From Sistotremastrum niveocremeum HHB9708 (Eukaryota > Basidiomycota > Agaricomycetes > Sistotremastrales > Sistotremastraceae): a DNA stretch of 64,000 nucleotides. Positions 44,779 through 55,705 of the stretch are shown piece after piece. The stretch's first letter is position 1. Each line of letters opens with the position of its first letter. The DNA is taken from positions 62,001 to 126,000 of the forward strand of contig KV419420.1 of assembly GCA_001630475.1 (NCBI GenBank). Reading direction: 5' to 3'. Position numbers and translations under genes: made by a program. Under the pieces are notes generated by a model. It made no database searches and was not told the origin of the DNA. It worked only from the letters and a program-made list of their open reading frames with translations.

Positions 44779-46679
44779 ATGCCTTACAGCTGCGTCAAGA
44801 GCATTAGATACAATGGAGTCCCTATACGATGCCTTTCGATTTCTCCTTGTGGGAACCTGCTTGCCTGTGGTGCCGACGACGGCCTTCGTGTCTGGGATGA
44901 CTTTGACGCAGATCCAATCGTCGTTTTATTGGAGTTCCCTGTCTCAGAAATTCTCTGGATCTCCAGTCAACTCGAGGACTGGAAGCTGGTGTGCGGTCTC
45001 GAGAATGGATCATTCGTTGCACTTGAATACGTGAGTCTCTTGTGAATGTACCACCCCTCGCACTCATTCCACGTCGGAGAACGCCAATGAACTCCATTCT
45101 TCCGAAACAAAAGCACATGATTCAACAATCGTCGTTCTCGAACATGATTGCAGAAGAAACTTGATGGCGTCTGGGTCTGAAAGTGATGGTTGTGCTGTTT
45201 GGCTATATCAGTCGCAAGGTCGCGCAATCTCAGCTTCCTGGTCAACCAATCTTATAAGCATTCAGGGAAATACCGTTCACAAGGTCGCTTCATGGGTCGA
45301 GACAGCAATGCTCGTTCTTGCCCCAGGGTTGCTGCACTTCGATTCTGCGGCGACGCAAGGTTTCTGTTAACGGCGTTCGCTGATGGATCTCTTCTGTATG
45401 TTCATTTCCCCGAACGAAAGGATGGCTATGACTGACACACCATTGAGGTGTTTTTCCCTGAAGAACCGAACCGTGACCTGGGCTACAAACCTTGACAGCA
45501 CAATGTCAGTCGTCCGATTCGGCTAATGAACCGAACCCGCTGATTGTCAATTCAGAATGCGTGCTATCATCTCCCCCTCTGCTGAATCCATCGTGTTACT
45601 CGCTCCTGGGGCAGTAGTCTCTTATACCTTGAAAGACATGCACCTGGGTTGCGATGTCGCAAAGTATAGACGCTCCGTGTCTCTGCAGCAGCGAGCCATC
45701 GCATCGCCGGTTTCATTTGTCGACGAACGCGATGTTCTATTTACTGAGGGAGCGTCTGGAGACGTGTGCGTGTGGGACATGAAGCGGGGTTCTTTAATTG
45801 ACCAAATTCATCACGATGGTATGTCAAATTGTCTTCAATCCGGAGGACTACTTGAAAGGCAGAATATAGGTGGAAAGCTATTGGCAATTGATGTGAGTTC
45901 GTATAACTTACGGAGAAGTATCGAGTCTCTTACTTCTGTAGACGAGGTTCGGAACTCGAGCAGAATTCGAAGTAGCGACGGCAAGTACGTGCGACGAGCG
46001 GGTGCGAATTCGAGTATGGAAGGAAACTCAGAACAAGGGTTTGTCGCGTCTGCCTCACTATGATATAGTTACTTCGCCTCTGACAACTACAATAACAGGA
46101 GCCACCATCTCACCGCCGGAAGCGTCATCCGTTAGATCAGAGAAGGTATCTATGAGCGAGGTGTCTTCCACAACAGAGGCGGTGAGTGACGTCTTCCATC
46201 AACCCAATGAAAGCTCAACTGTTCATTTTCAGATTCTAGTAGATGAAATCAGACATGATTCGAGGCCTAATCTCGCATCTTATAGTCTTCTGGTACGCTC
46301 CAGGTAATGGTATGAGGCGATTTCACTTACGTGTCCTTCAGAAAAAATTAGCTGCTATTTCTGCTATTTCTTGCTATTTTTCAGCTATTTAGCAGAAAAA
46401 TAGCCAAAAAATAGGCTATTTATGCTATTTAGGCTATAAAACCTGGCCTAATTTTTTCTGAAGTCTTAGGTTGTGCTGATGGTGACGGCGCTGCTTTTCG
46501 CCGCGTTGTGGTCGGCAGTCTCACATTGTGCCTCCGCGTGCTTATTTGGTGATCACTCCACACATTCTATTCAGTGCAATGCGAATAAGCCAGCCGAATT
46601 TTTAACTACATGTTTCTTTGAGTTCTTACGTAGAAGTTGTAATCGGTTAGCCGATGTGTCCGGCCTGAACAATCTATGA
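44779..46679 (+). CDS. WD40-repeat membrane protein, copy C, MITE in last intron
   Basis: ATG 44779 opens MPYSCVKSIRYNGVPIRCLS. The blades are VPIRCLSISPCGNLLACGAD ending in LRVW, LMASGSESDGCAVWLYQ, VAALRFCGDARFLLTAFADG, MRAIISPSAESIVLLAPG, VSFVDERDVLFTEGASGD ending in VCVW, then RVRIRVWKETQ. Introns of 45-55 nt join most blades in phase, though the segment near 45230-45330 has one junction I could not fix. The last intron runs from GTACGC at about 46300 to TCTTAG at 46469 and contains a 128-bp inverted-repeat element. The final exon supplies a membrane segment (VVLMVTALLFAALWSAVS), ending at 46679. The architecture matches the genes at 18385, 28793 and 30845. Confidence 0.75.
46336..46463. 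mobile_element. 128-bp foldback MITE in the last intron of WD40 copy C
   Basis: The terminal repeats CTTCAGAAAAAATTAG (46336-46351) and CTAATTTTTTCTGAAG (46448-46463) are perfect 16-bp inverted copies. The interior is made of GCTATTT and AAATAGC units, so most of the element can fold back. The flanks show at most a 2-bp duplication (TC). The superfamily is not assigned. Confidence 0.85.
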
Positions 46680-47322
46680 TCAGACACGGTTTCATGGACA
46701 TATTGTCATCTGATCATCGCTTGCATATACAGCATAAGGCAAATCTTTCAATGTTCTAGAGGCAGAATTGTTGCGGACTTAATCCCATCGAAAGCTCTGC
46801 TTATAGCGAACCGGAGCTCAAGTGTTATGCGACTCGCAGGTGATATATGAGTGCGCCAGTGTCATTTTCAGATTGAACAATCAAACCTCTTGCGGGGCGG
46901 GACACTCGTACTCTCTGCAATACCCACCCACACCGGAGCCTCAGCCAATTGTTCCGTTGCGAGTGAGGCTACTCAACGTATTCATCAAAGGCCTGAGAGT
47001 GATCGTCCGCGTGTGAGTCCGCTGCGGTCCGTGGCTGATGCGATCATCTCTTAGACCCAGAAATCATGTATATTTATATCGGCCATATATTGTCATATTT
47101 TTCATACCATGCGGGTTACAGCTACAGGGACAGCTCTTTGTCTTTTCTGCATCATTCTGACAACACACCGCTCTCCTTCCATAAGTCCAACAATGTCTTG
47201 TATATGATAGTGTCCGCATTCCGGCATTCACGGTTCTGTCTAATATTCCGGTACAGAAGTCCAAATCCTTTCGCCGTGGGACGAACAGTTGCTAATTGAG
47301 TTGAACCCAATTTCCCAAAGCG
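46680..47322. other. Intergenic, no supported gene
   Basis: Open frames at 46822-47054 (plus) and 47064-47264 (minus) overlap and lack family support. The left end of the hAT element should fall here, but no terminal repeat was matched. Confidence 0.4.
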
Positions 47323-49113
47323 TCAATTCGAACATGGCGTACCAGGGATAGATAAGTAATCTATAGCCATCTGGCTCAAACCGTAGTTCAGTCCGGAAGC
47401 TTGAACTCTCTCCCAATACACCAAAGGATCCCAGCATTTAGGGTCGGGAGGCGAGGTGATATATATCTGGAAAGCGTCCATATACGAATTCCGAGCCAGA
47501 TTTTCAGGCGAGAGCTGTATCAGATGAGCACGACGAAGAGAAAAAAGAGTAACATGTACTGCAATTTTGGCACTTCTCTGGTTCATAGACCTGTAGTTGA
47601 GGTCCCAGATCTTGCGACAGTATTCCACAAGAGAATCTGTTTTTTCGTCATCCCATCCGTGCTGTTGAAGATAGACAGTTTTCAATCGAGGATCCAGAAC
47701 TTAGGATGCACATCAACGATGATCATTGCGCGGGGGGGCTCTGGACTCACTGGTCATGATGCCGAAAATGAATGACGGATTTAACGGATTATATGATGCC
47801 ACGAGGTGACCTAACGCCACCTGACATGCATTTCGGATGGGCGACCACGTCCGCAAATCCGTGCAAAGCTGTTGAAGAGCCTCTTTCAGAGCGTCGACCT
47901 GACAGTGAACTTGATAAGCCAAGATATATTGTGAATCGGTATTCGCAAAAGCCGCCGCAAGATCGGTGAAGCGCTGTGACAACACGGTCAGCATTGTAGC
48001 CGAACGTAACCGAAGGACTGCCATTCACCAGGAGAACGATTTCTAATTCGTCGAACACGTCGTGCGCATCGAAGACTTCACAGTAATCAGAAAAAGATCG
48101 GACATGGTATGCTTTCTTCAGATCATGGAGAACGAGCTTGACCCAAAAAGGATCCCCGGGTGATAGGAGCGGCATACTCATGTCTCGCAGTGCTTTTCTG
48201 ATTATCAGCTATGGGAAGAATCGGATCAAGAAATCTGTGTTGAGAGCCTGTGTCCCCATTACCTTAGCTTCCTCGAGAAATGTTTCGTCATCACAGATCG
48301 CTCGATCCGTCTCCGTGCTTGGATAGATACTCTTGTATTCGGTTTTGAGCGCGACACTAAGCTCCTGAATGAGATTGGAGAAAAGAACCTGTGGAGCAGC
48401 GAGTAAGATAATGCTAGGGATACATCGAAGCCTGAGCAGTTGCTTCACGTACACGCGCCGTCGAATCACAAAGTTTCTCAAAACACAGTGAGTGAGGCCC
48501 TACCGTCCACGGGAAACGACGATCGGGGAGCAGGATGTGACGCAAGCGTTCCGTGACGTAATTATTATGCCACGGAGGCAGTGCATCACTCACATGGACA
48601 AGAAGCTATCCAGAAGTCAATATAAGTATTGAGGAGGGTCCGAGACCTACCTTCTTGTTCAGGTAGAATACGCGAAGGATCTTTGCTACCTGATTTCTCG
48701 TTGAAAGCTCATCTTCTCGAAAGACCTTCGGACACCTGCGATATGATTAGTGACTTGGAATAGCATCAGGCGCGCTACTCGGACTGAATGAAGTCCAGAG
48801 GTAAAATCTGGATCGCTCCCTGTATATAGCGATGGAGGTATACCGCAAGATAACAGTGTCCATGGACTACCCCGGGACCCACTGCTGTGGCCAGATGGAC
48901 TGCACCTCGATGTGCGCCAAGCAACGACCGTAGCTGAGCTCGGGCACTCCAAAACGAGCGGGTGAGATGGTCAATGGAATTCAGAGGTAGCACGGGCGTC
49001 GGCAAAGATGAAGGACTCTTGTAGAGCGCGACTCGATTAGACCTGGCTCGTTCGTCCTGATCGGTATTTGAGGACCTGGTGTTAGGTGCCGGAGGGCTGG
49101 TACCGTCATCCAT
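47323..49113 (-). CDS. hAT-superfamily transposase
   Basis: Minus-strand exons carry hAT landmarks. The segment HGHCYLAVYLHRYIQGAIQI with LPLDFIQSE resembles the part of the catalytic region just after its first acidic residue. ILDPRLKTVYLQQHGWDDEK spans an intron near 47700-47755. The C-terminal dimerisation block reads WDPLVYWERVQASGLNYGLS then MAIDYLSIPGTP. The stop at 47323 comes just where the conserved SxxxER tail of the dimerisation domain would follow, so the very C-terminus may be lost or in another exon. The N-terminal BED finger is not seen. Several exons between 48000 and 48700 are only roughly placed. This is probably an old or slightly damaged DNA transposon gene. It is the only hAT-like coding sequence I found in the window. 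Confidence 0.66.
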
Positions 49114-49901
49114 GACCAGATTGGTGAGCTAGGCAGTCAATTTGTGTACCCAGAGTGACTCACCGTCAAGTCTATTAAATAACGAAAGCTTTGCCAGACG
49201 ATAGGGCATCGATGGTCAAGATGATGTGAGCCGACTTTGCCGAATTTCCATATTGGCAGTATTGCGCTGCGGTGCTCATAAGTGCTGCGACATAGGGAGT
49301 CCCGCGAATGTCAGTCCGTCAGATGGATTCAGATTCGGCTCGCTTGGATGCTCTGAAGTTGTACCTGTTCGCACAGGATTACAGAGGCCGAATTCCCATA
49401 CGAAGACGATCACGGACTCAGCGGGATCTTGAGCAGGACTGACGCGCAGGAGTAATCGGACTTTTAAAAGTGAGAGCTGCGGAAGCAAAGCGAACAGAAC
49501 CTCCCATGACATCGATTCTTCCGTGGCGCTTAAATTTCTCCGGCGCTTAATTGAGAGATCGACACATCCGGCGCTACGTGAATCCACTCTTACTTAGGCA
49601 ACCCCGAAAGTAGCCGATTGTCCGGCACAAGCTCGAAGACAAAGCAATGCCTGTCTGCCACTTACGGGCTCAAAGATTGTAGTAGATAACATGGTTATTT
49701 CCGAATGACCCATATACACGTGAGACCAAAACCAATCTATCTACCTCAATATGATCACCTTATGCGTCGCTACCGCAACGATCCAGAATTCACTCATCGA
49801 GGACGTTCTCGATATCTTCCTCGTCTACTTCACCAGGTGGGGGGGTGTTGTTGTCAGTAGATCCACTGGAGTCGCCGTCGGTCTTGCCTTTCTACTCACG
49901 G
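49114..49901. other. Intergenic with two GCCGAATTNCC sites
   Basis: A minus-strand frame (49276-49587; internal start MSWEVLFALLPQLSLLKVRL) has no recognised family. The 11-bp motif occurs at 49239-49249 and 49387-49397. No other feature was seen. Confidence 0.4.
49239..49397. promoter_or_regulatory. Two GCCGAATTNCC sites upstream of the hAT gene
   Basis: GCCGAATTTCC at 49239-49249 and GCCGAATTCCC at 49387-49397 lie 126 and 274 bp upstream of ATG 49113 on the minus strand. Confidence 0.4.
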
Positions 49902-50646
49902 TCACACCGTCAGCTTCTTCATGTCAACGAGAGGCAGTGGAATACGCACGCGAGCATGTGCTGTCATGGTCAGAATGAGAACCCGGACTGACTCTGATGC
50001 CTTTCTCATAAATGTCTGGGCAGACTCGGGGGCGTGTACAGAGTTCGCCAGAGCATTCAAGGCCGTTGGCCCAACATCGAGAGGATATTCGAGAAGCTGC
50101 TTGATTACTTTGTCGACGGTCTTGTGATGCGAACAAAGCTCAGCCTCGTACTGTCCTTGCTGGGAGCGTTGGCGGTTAGGATTATTGACGCTGACATTCC
50201 TCTCAGATGTGTAAGAATCAGTGTGCTGCAAAAACTCACTAGTCCTCGCCCAAGGCTCTGAAATGGCCTCGTAGAATGGCCAACAAGCCGCTCAACTCAC
50301 TCTTCACTCCAGACCGTCCCTCGGGAGTTAAAAAGTATCTACCGGGTGCCTTGAGAGGCTCAGAACGCGAAATGAACTTGTAGATAGCGGCCCAATTGTC
50401 TGCTTCCGTAACCTCGTCTGTCGCTTCAACCGCGACATCGAAGAGATCGGTTGGCGCGATCCCCGCAGGAGGTTGGGATACCTGTCCAGGATGATCCTGA
50501 GCGAGAGACGGAGCTGTCATGGAGGACAGATTGCGGTCGATGCGGCTACCCAAGACCTCGAGTTGTTGATCGACGAAGTCAGTAGTATATGCCTGGTTTT
50601 GGGGAGGAGCTGGGTTCGATGTGTGGGTAGATTGGGAGGAGTTCAT
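49902..50646 (-). CDS. Unknown protein, head-to-head with the 50889 gene
   Basis: Two exons, 50646-50240 and 50190-49902, join in phase (TA|C) to give 231 aa. The first exon is Ser/Pro/Gln-rich at the N-terminus and then folded-looking (NWAAIYKFISRSEPLKAPGR, SELSGLLAILRGHF). The second is helical (TVDKVIKQLLEYPLDVGPTA, AQTFMRKASESVRVLILTM). No domain is recognised. A TATAAA (50725-50730 on the opposite strand) lies about 80 bp upstream of ATG 50646. An intact frame, one clean intron and a TATA element support expression. Confidence 0.7.
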
Positions 50647-50888
50647 CTTGGAGAGATAGGTGGAGGTACTATGAAGATTGAGAATGAGATGAGTTCCGGA
50701 TATCGGAAGGTGAATTTGTGGTCCTTTATAGCGGTTTCTCGGTGTTAAACAATCCACGCTCTTTGCTTGCTTTGTTCTCGTTCGGCAACATCCGGCGGCG
50801 TTCAAAATTTTCAAACGCAGCGTGGGAAGCTTGGGTTAGGTTTCGGAAGGGACTCCGAGGTTGGCACACCACGCAGGCCCCGTCTCGT
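50647..50888. promoter_or_regulatory. 242-bp bidirectional promoter region
   Basis: It separates ATG 50646 (minus) from ATG 50889 (plus). It contains TATAAA on the minus strand at 50730-50725 and a GC-rich CATCCGGCGGCG near 50790. No GCCGAATT-type site is present. Confidence 0.55.
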
Positions 50889-51483
50889 ATGACCTGCGAT
50901 TCACCCTCGCTGGGTCATCCTTCTTCTAGTTCTCGACCCTCCATGCCACACAGACCCCAGGTTGATGCGGTGGAGAGACTCAAGCAGAAGCTGAGAAGCG
51001 TTCGCGATGCTGACTTGAAAAGACAATTCATCCTTGAGTCTATTATCAACACGGTCGGAAACAGAGTGCAGCGCGAGATGAGGGTGATGTGCGTCTTCAT
51101 GGTCCACTTTATCCCACCGCTCTCAAACCTAGCAGAACTCCTGCCGATGCGATGTCCGCATTGTGGCATCAGGCTCCGAATCCTAGCAAAGCTTTGAAGC
51201 AAGCGAAGCGACACTTGCTTCGTAACCCCCCAGTCGAGGATCCTATGACGTACAAGGACATGAAATCATTCTTCAGTCTCGTCAGAATGATTCTGCTCAC
51301 ACTTCTAATGTACAACTTGGTGAGTTACAAGCCTGGTGATCACGACGCAATCCCCTGATCCCCTGTCAGCGACGCCAGCATAGCAAGCGGAAGGTTCGCT
51401 GCGGCGACTCATTCCCCACTGATGGTCCCTCCCATTCCGGACTGGGGCCTATAGCCTTACTCACGATCGTCGAGGAAGACTAA
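50889..51483 (+). CDS. Small membrane protein of unknown function
   Basis: Exons 50889-51088, 51133-51319 and 51370-51483 join in phase (166 aa). The N-terminal half is a charged helix (VDAVERLKQKLRSVRDADLK, then ILESIINTVGNRVQREM). The second exon has KALKQAKRHLLRNPPVED and a single hydrophobic segment (FFSLVRMILLTLLMYNL) at about residues 110-128. The C-terminus after the membrane is short and starts basic (RRQHSKRKVRCGDS). No family is recognised. It shares a 242-bp divergent promoter with the 49902-50646 gene, so the two may be co-expressed. Confidence 0.66.
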
Positions 51484-52850
51484 ACCGCGTCGTCTCTCCT
51501 GATACCATGTCACCCCAACGCGCTAACTTATGCTCACGACCATCTGTCTGGATGTACTTGGCTCTTCATGTATATACCTCACAATTATCTTTATCAGGTC
51601 CTGTACGATGAAGAATGAAGTAACGCTACCTCGACCGATACACGTTTGAAGTCGCGCAATGCCGGGATCAAAGAATGCGAAAGAGTCCATTTCTCACTCG
51701 GGACACCTTAATGTCCTATCTCATGATCATGGCCCCCCCTCTCCCCTTCCACTACATGGTTACTATCACAGTCTCTGACAGAAATGATGGCCATCTTATG
51801 GAAATTGAATCCGCTGTCCTGAATCCAGTTCTTCCCCCCTATTATTGATCACTAAGAGGTTTTCGCGAGACATCTAGTGCACAGTCCAAATCTGGCGCAC
51901 TACACATACCTCCGTCCCCTCCGCGCCAGTGGATGCCCTATGATCGCCGACACGTCTACTAGCCCGTTCTTCGACTTTAATTCCTTCAGACGATAGCTGC
52001 AGAATCCTGTCTCACTCGCGCGTCAAAATTAAGAAGATATATGACGTATTTGTAAATTCAAAGAGGGTCTCCCACTGTTGCTTGGCGCTACGACTGTCTA
52101 CCGTTTGATCTGGGTCTCGACGTAGACGTCGGTTCGAACTGGAACAAGGACCACCGACCCAATCGTGTCTCCATCGCCGATCTATTTCCCGTAGACTTTC
52201 TACACTCTGTGAATATCGTAGTATTTTGTCCATTAATCTAGAGGCCTTATCATTGCTATTGCCTTATGTACAGTTGAAGCGCGTTAAAATCATTCAGGGG
52301 GCGTGCAGTTCAAAGTCCGACCGCAACACAGGGCTCGAGACAAATTGATATTCGAAGTCATCCAGCCTCCCTCCTGTATTTTGCTTGTGGTCAGTTACAT
52401 AATTAGATTCTTCAAGTTTCTGTCGACGTTCTATAGGCTCCGAACTGGATTATCAATATTGCAGCCGCAACAAAATGGCTATTTCAAATGATGAGCCGAT
52501 CGCCGACTTCGGATCCGGAATCAGGGTCCTGTCCGGCATCGATCCTTTCCCTTCCCTCCTCCCACCAGCCCTCTGCCCTGTATCTGCTCTCTGTGTTGGC
52601 TGTGGGTATCTCCTCACGCTCAACGGATGTCTACAAGCAGAACGACGGTGAGGTGTGGATCACCGGGAGAGACCTCGTACTTTGCTCTCTGCAGGTGGCA
52701 CAGTCCCTTCACACCGTTCACAACAATCCGAGTCCTGTCTTTTTGCCTTTTTAGTCGATTTTTGCTGTCTGCCACCTTCCTGCGGTTCCAACTCATATTG
52801 CGAGGCCACATATCCGTTGCTGAAGCCACTCCCCATTGTTCTCTACCAAT
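51484..52850. other. Intergenic, no supported gene
   Basis: Open frames at 52012-52233 (minus) and 52488-53074 (plus) have no family resemblance. The segment from about 51660 to 51900 is TC-rich. The last part is the promoter of the 52924 gene. Confidence 0.4.
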
Positions 52851-52857
52851 ATATAAA
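52851..52857 (+). promoter_or_regulatory. TATA-like box
   Basis: ATATAAA lies 67 bp upstream of ATG 52924 and 7 bp upstream of a short upstream open frame. Confidence 0.4.
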
Positions 52858-52863
52858 TTCGAC

Positions 52864-52920
52864 ATGCCTCTGGTCCTCAACAGCTCGCCAACCCCACGTC
52901 GCATTCATCGCGTCCCGTAG
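52864..52920 (+). other. Upstream open reading frame, 18 codons plus stop
   Basis: ATG 52864 opens MPLVLNSSPTPRRIHRVP and ends TAG at 52918-52920, three bases before the main ATG at 52924. If the mRNA starts downstream of the TATA box, ribosomes may meet this frame first. Whether it lies within the transcript is not known. Confidence 0.4.
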
Positions 52921-52923
52921 AAC

Positions 52924-53566
52924 ATGTTCGAGACGATTCCCCAACGATACCACCACTACGCTCTCAATTTCTGCGGGACTATTTATGACTGGGAATCCAA
53001 GAGCGCCGTCCGCTGGCAACCTCTCCCCCCCATCCACTTCAGCAGCAGCACTGCGCGTAATGGAGTCATACTGATGGATCACGCCGAAGGCCACAATAGT
53101 GGTCAGCTCCTCCATCCAGATGATAGAGTCCAAGTGGCACGCCACGCCGATGATCATCCCGTTCTCGTTCTTGGCGTCAGTCCTATTCTTACCCTTCATT
53201 CTGCGATTGTACTGAAACCATACAGTGGCCAGGGGTGCCAGGACCGCACTATCCTCTCGTTGAGGAGTCTTTGAAAGAACTCGCGTGTCGGGTTTATAAT
53301 GCAACCAAGGCCGCATTCGACGTGAGTACATTATATTCATTTTGCCACCATGCACATCGCTGACGTCTTCGTCCTCATAGCGCTTGGGCAACCCGCATGG
53401 CCCCGGAATGCGTTTGGTACCAATTCAAGGTCTCAATAAGGCCCTTATCATCCGTTTTGACGATCTCGTTCTTCACGGCATCGTTAACGTCGCGCCAGGT
53501 CATTGGCAAGCCGAATTCAGCCTGCTGAACAAGGCACACGAATTCATTCTACCTTCGCTCGCTTGA
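52924..53566 (+). CDS. Unknown 177-aa protein
   Basis: Exons 52924-53175, 53226-53321 and 53381-53566 join in phase 0 at both junctions. The protein starts FETIPQRYHHYALNFCGT and has YDWESKSAVRWQPLPPIHFS. The second exon is WPGVPGPHYPLVEESLKELA, and the third carries KALIIRFDDLVLHGIVNVAP. The composition looks like a compact soluble alpha/beta protein. I recognise no family. The long minus-strand frame over the same region (52843-53391) is a shadow. Confidence 0.65.
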
Positions 53567-53954
53567 TCCCCGCCTCTTTTATAAAACACCCCCTGTCTCA
53601 TTCTTCATCCAGTCTCCTTTGTGATTCACAACAACGCTGTATATCATAGTTCTACCTATTTCACATCATCAGACTCCGTCATACTCTCGCTGTATTCCGC
53701 TGTACCCCTTTGCAATACTCTTAATAGCTATATATTATAAACACCGCTTCGGGCTCTGCATTTCACCTGTATTTTGAGCTGTCGACCAACAACACTAACT
53801 ACACAACATCTTCGGCGATTAAAGTGGTCCGATCGTGTAACGGCGTTGTAGGCGCCGAAAAGAGTCATACACGGAAATCCATACGTGCGAAAAGATCGAA
53901 GAACTGTTCTAGGCGTTCCTCGTCTGTCGAATTTGGAGTCAGCTAAGGGTTGTC
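53567..53954. other. Convergent intergenic region
   Basis: This lies between the 3' ends of the plus gene (53566) and the minus MYND gene (53955). It is TC-rich with TATATATTATAA near 53730-53741. No gene was seen. Confidence 0.45.
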
Positions 53955-54644
53955 TCAGCAAACAGAAAGGCTACCATTCTCCCAAATCATATCAAACGAA
54001 CGTTTGACCTCGATAAACCAGTCTTCATCTGCCTTTAAAGTGAACCGATGGCAACGATGGTCGTACAGGCTGACTGGATGGAGGTACACAATGCCTCCAA
54101 CCTCAAACACGACCTTCACCGTTTCTGCGTCGCCTATAAAAAATTTATGCCGGTCCTCTTCCTGCTGAACTAGCTCCTCCGGACCATATGTTACTCGAGG
54201 AAGGGGGGACAGATCCGACTGCTGATGAACACAAGTGATCGATCGGATTCTGAAACGCGTGTGAGATTCCCTCCGTCCCTCCAATCTCTCGAGAAGGACA
54301 TGAACGACATAGTCCGCGCATGCATTGCGACGCAGGGCCTGGAATATAGCCCACTCCCACAACGCGGAGCCACAAGTGATCCACCTATGTATTTGCAAGT
54401 GCATACGGATGATGTCTGGGCCTCGCGAAGATACCCAATCCTGGATGGCTGGGCAAGCTTGACGATGCGCTGGCCAATCCATCATTTGGCACGTCTTATC
54501 CTAGAGCCTATGAGTCATTGCATGCAGGTATGATATGGTATCACGTACGCAATACTGCGCTAAAGAGCAGCCACTACACACTCTCATACGAGCTAGGACG
54601 CGAAAGCAGTTATCACAGCGGCACTTAACATACTTCGACGGCAT
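53955..54644 (-). CDS. MYND-type zinc-finger protein
   Basis: Two exons, 54644-54549 and 54500-53955, join in phase 0 after a TGC codon to give 213 aa. The first exon supplies KCRCDNCFRV and VCSGCSLAQYC. The second completes the finger with TCQMMDWPAHRQAC. Together these give the full C-x2-C, C-x2-C, YC-x3-C and H-x3-C zinc ligand set of a MYND domain, a protein-protein interaction module. The remaining 160 residues are predicted alpha/beta (DYVVHVLLERLEG, HKFFIGDAETVKVVFEVGG) with no second domain recognised. Small fungal MYND proteins of this size are common and mostly uncharacterised. GCCGAATTGCC lies 191 bp upstream of the ATG. Confidence 0.82.
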
Positions 54645-55699
54645 GGTGAACGTCAGGGAGAATGGGCCTCCGAAGCCTGAGCTGTACCCAAATCGATTGC
54701 GTATCCCATCAAGTCTCAGAACTAGTCTTAAATCCTCCAGGTCTTGAATGAACAGAGATGAAAATTCAGATTCGGATGCTGGGAAGAGTACTGGAATGGC
54801 AATTCGTGGCTCTCAAATGCTGCGGTGTTGTATAGCCGAATTGCCAAAAGCGTCTATGGATGTTCTCTCTGATTGATGGCTGACGATCATGACTGAAGCG
54901 GCACGGGTAGGCACAGCAATCCAAGCGCAGTCCAGTATCCATTGGGGCTGTGTCGTGCGCAGTCTGTTAAGGTCCGTCTCGTACACTAGTCGAACGTGAC
55001 GAAGGCTGCGCATGCCTCATTCACTTCTCAGGACTCAAACGAGTCCCAGGACGATACCGAGGACTCTAGCCACCAGAATACTGTATTTGCCAATCAAGCG
55101 AATGTAACTGAGTTGCATTAAACACGAACTTTGAACACACAGTGGGACAATCTAGACGGGAAAGCTGCCTTGACCGCGATTTCATGACGACTCATGCGCT
55201 TTGACTGGGTGCTGAGAGTTGAATACGATCAGATTTGATATTCGGCCGAGAAATGAGACCACGAGTTAGCGGATAGAGAAATGCACTCAAGCACCACCCG
55301 CAGAGCAGTCAAGGCTAGGATGTTCGTTAACTGGACGAAGGCTTTGTTCAAGGGGTTTGCGGGCCGTTAACTCCGAATATAGGGTCAGAGGTACCTGTTC
55401 TGCTCCGCGTAAGCCTTAATTCCCTAGGATAAACCCTAGTTATGATGTCAGGAGAGCCGTACGGTCGAAATATAGATACAGATTTATTCTATGCTTGCGT
55501 AGTACGATGTAATGCGGTTCCGGCTGCTCTCTTTCCTTACTTGGCCACTCCTTTTCTCGCTGAGAGACACGAACATCGCACCCGCCTCGAATGTAATGAC
55601 CCTGCCCTCATCGACCCCCTCCTATTCAGACGCGTCTCAGTAAAGTTAAGCAGCTTAGTCAAAGTAGACACTCACCGAAGATGGCACATGTCCAATGAC
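54645..55699. other. Intergenic, no supported gene
   Basis: GCCGAATTGCC at 54835-54845 is the notable short motif. Frames at 54813-55013 (minus) and 55442-55711 (plus) lack family or splice support. Confidence 0.4.
54835..54845. promoter_or_regulatory. GCCGAATTGCC site upstream of the MYND gene
   Basis: An exact match to the recurrent 11-bp motif, 191 bp upstream of ATG 54644 on the minus strand. Confidence 0.4.
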
Positions 55700-55705
55700 A
55701 CAAGA

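Noticed and set aside
52843-53391. 182-codon minus-strand frame
   Set aside because: Antisense shadow of the spliced plus gene at 52924-53566, whose three exons join in phase.
53505-53517. GCCGAATTCAG as a further copy of the 11-bp motif
   Set aside because: It differs at the conserved CC and lies inside the coding exon of the 52924 gene.
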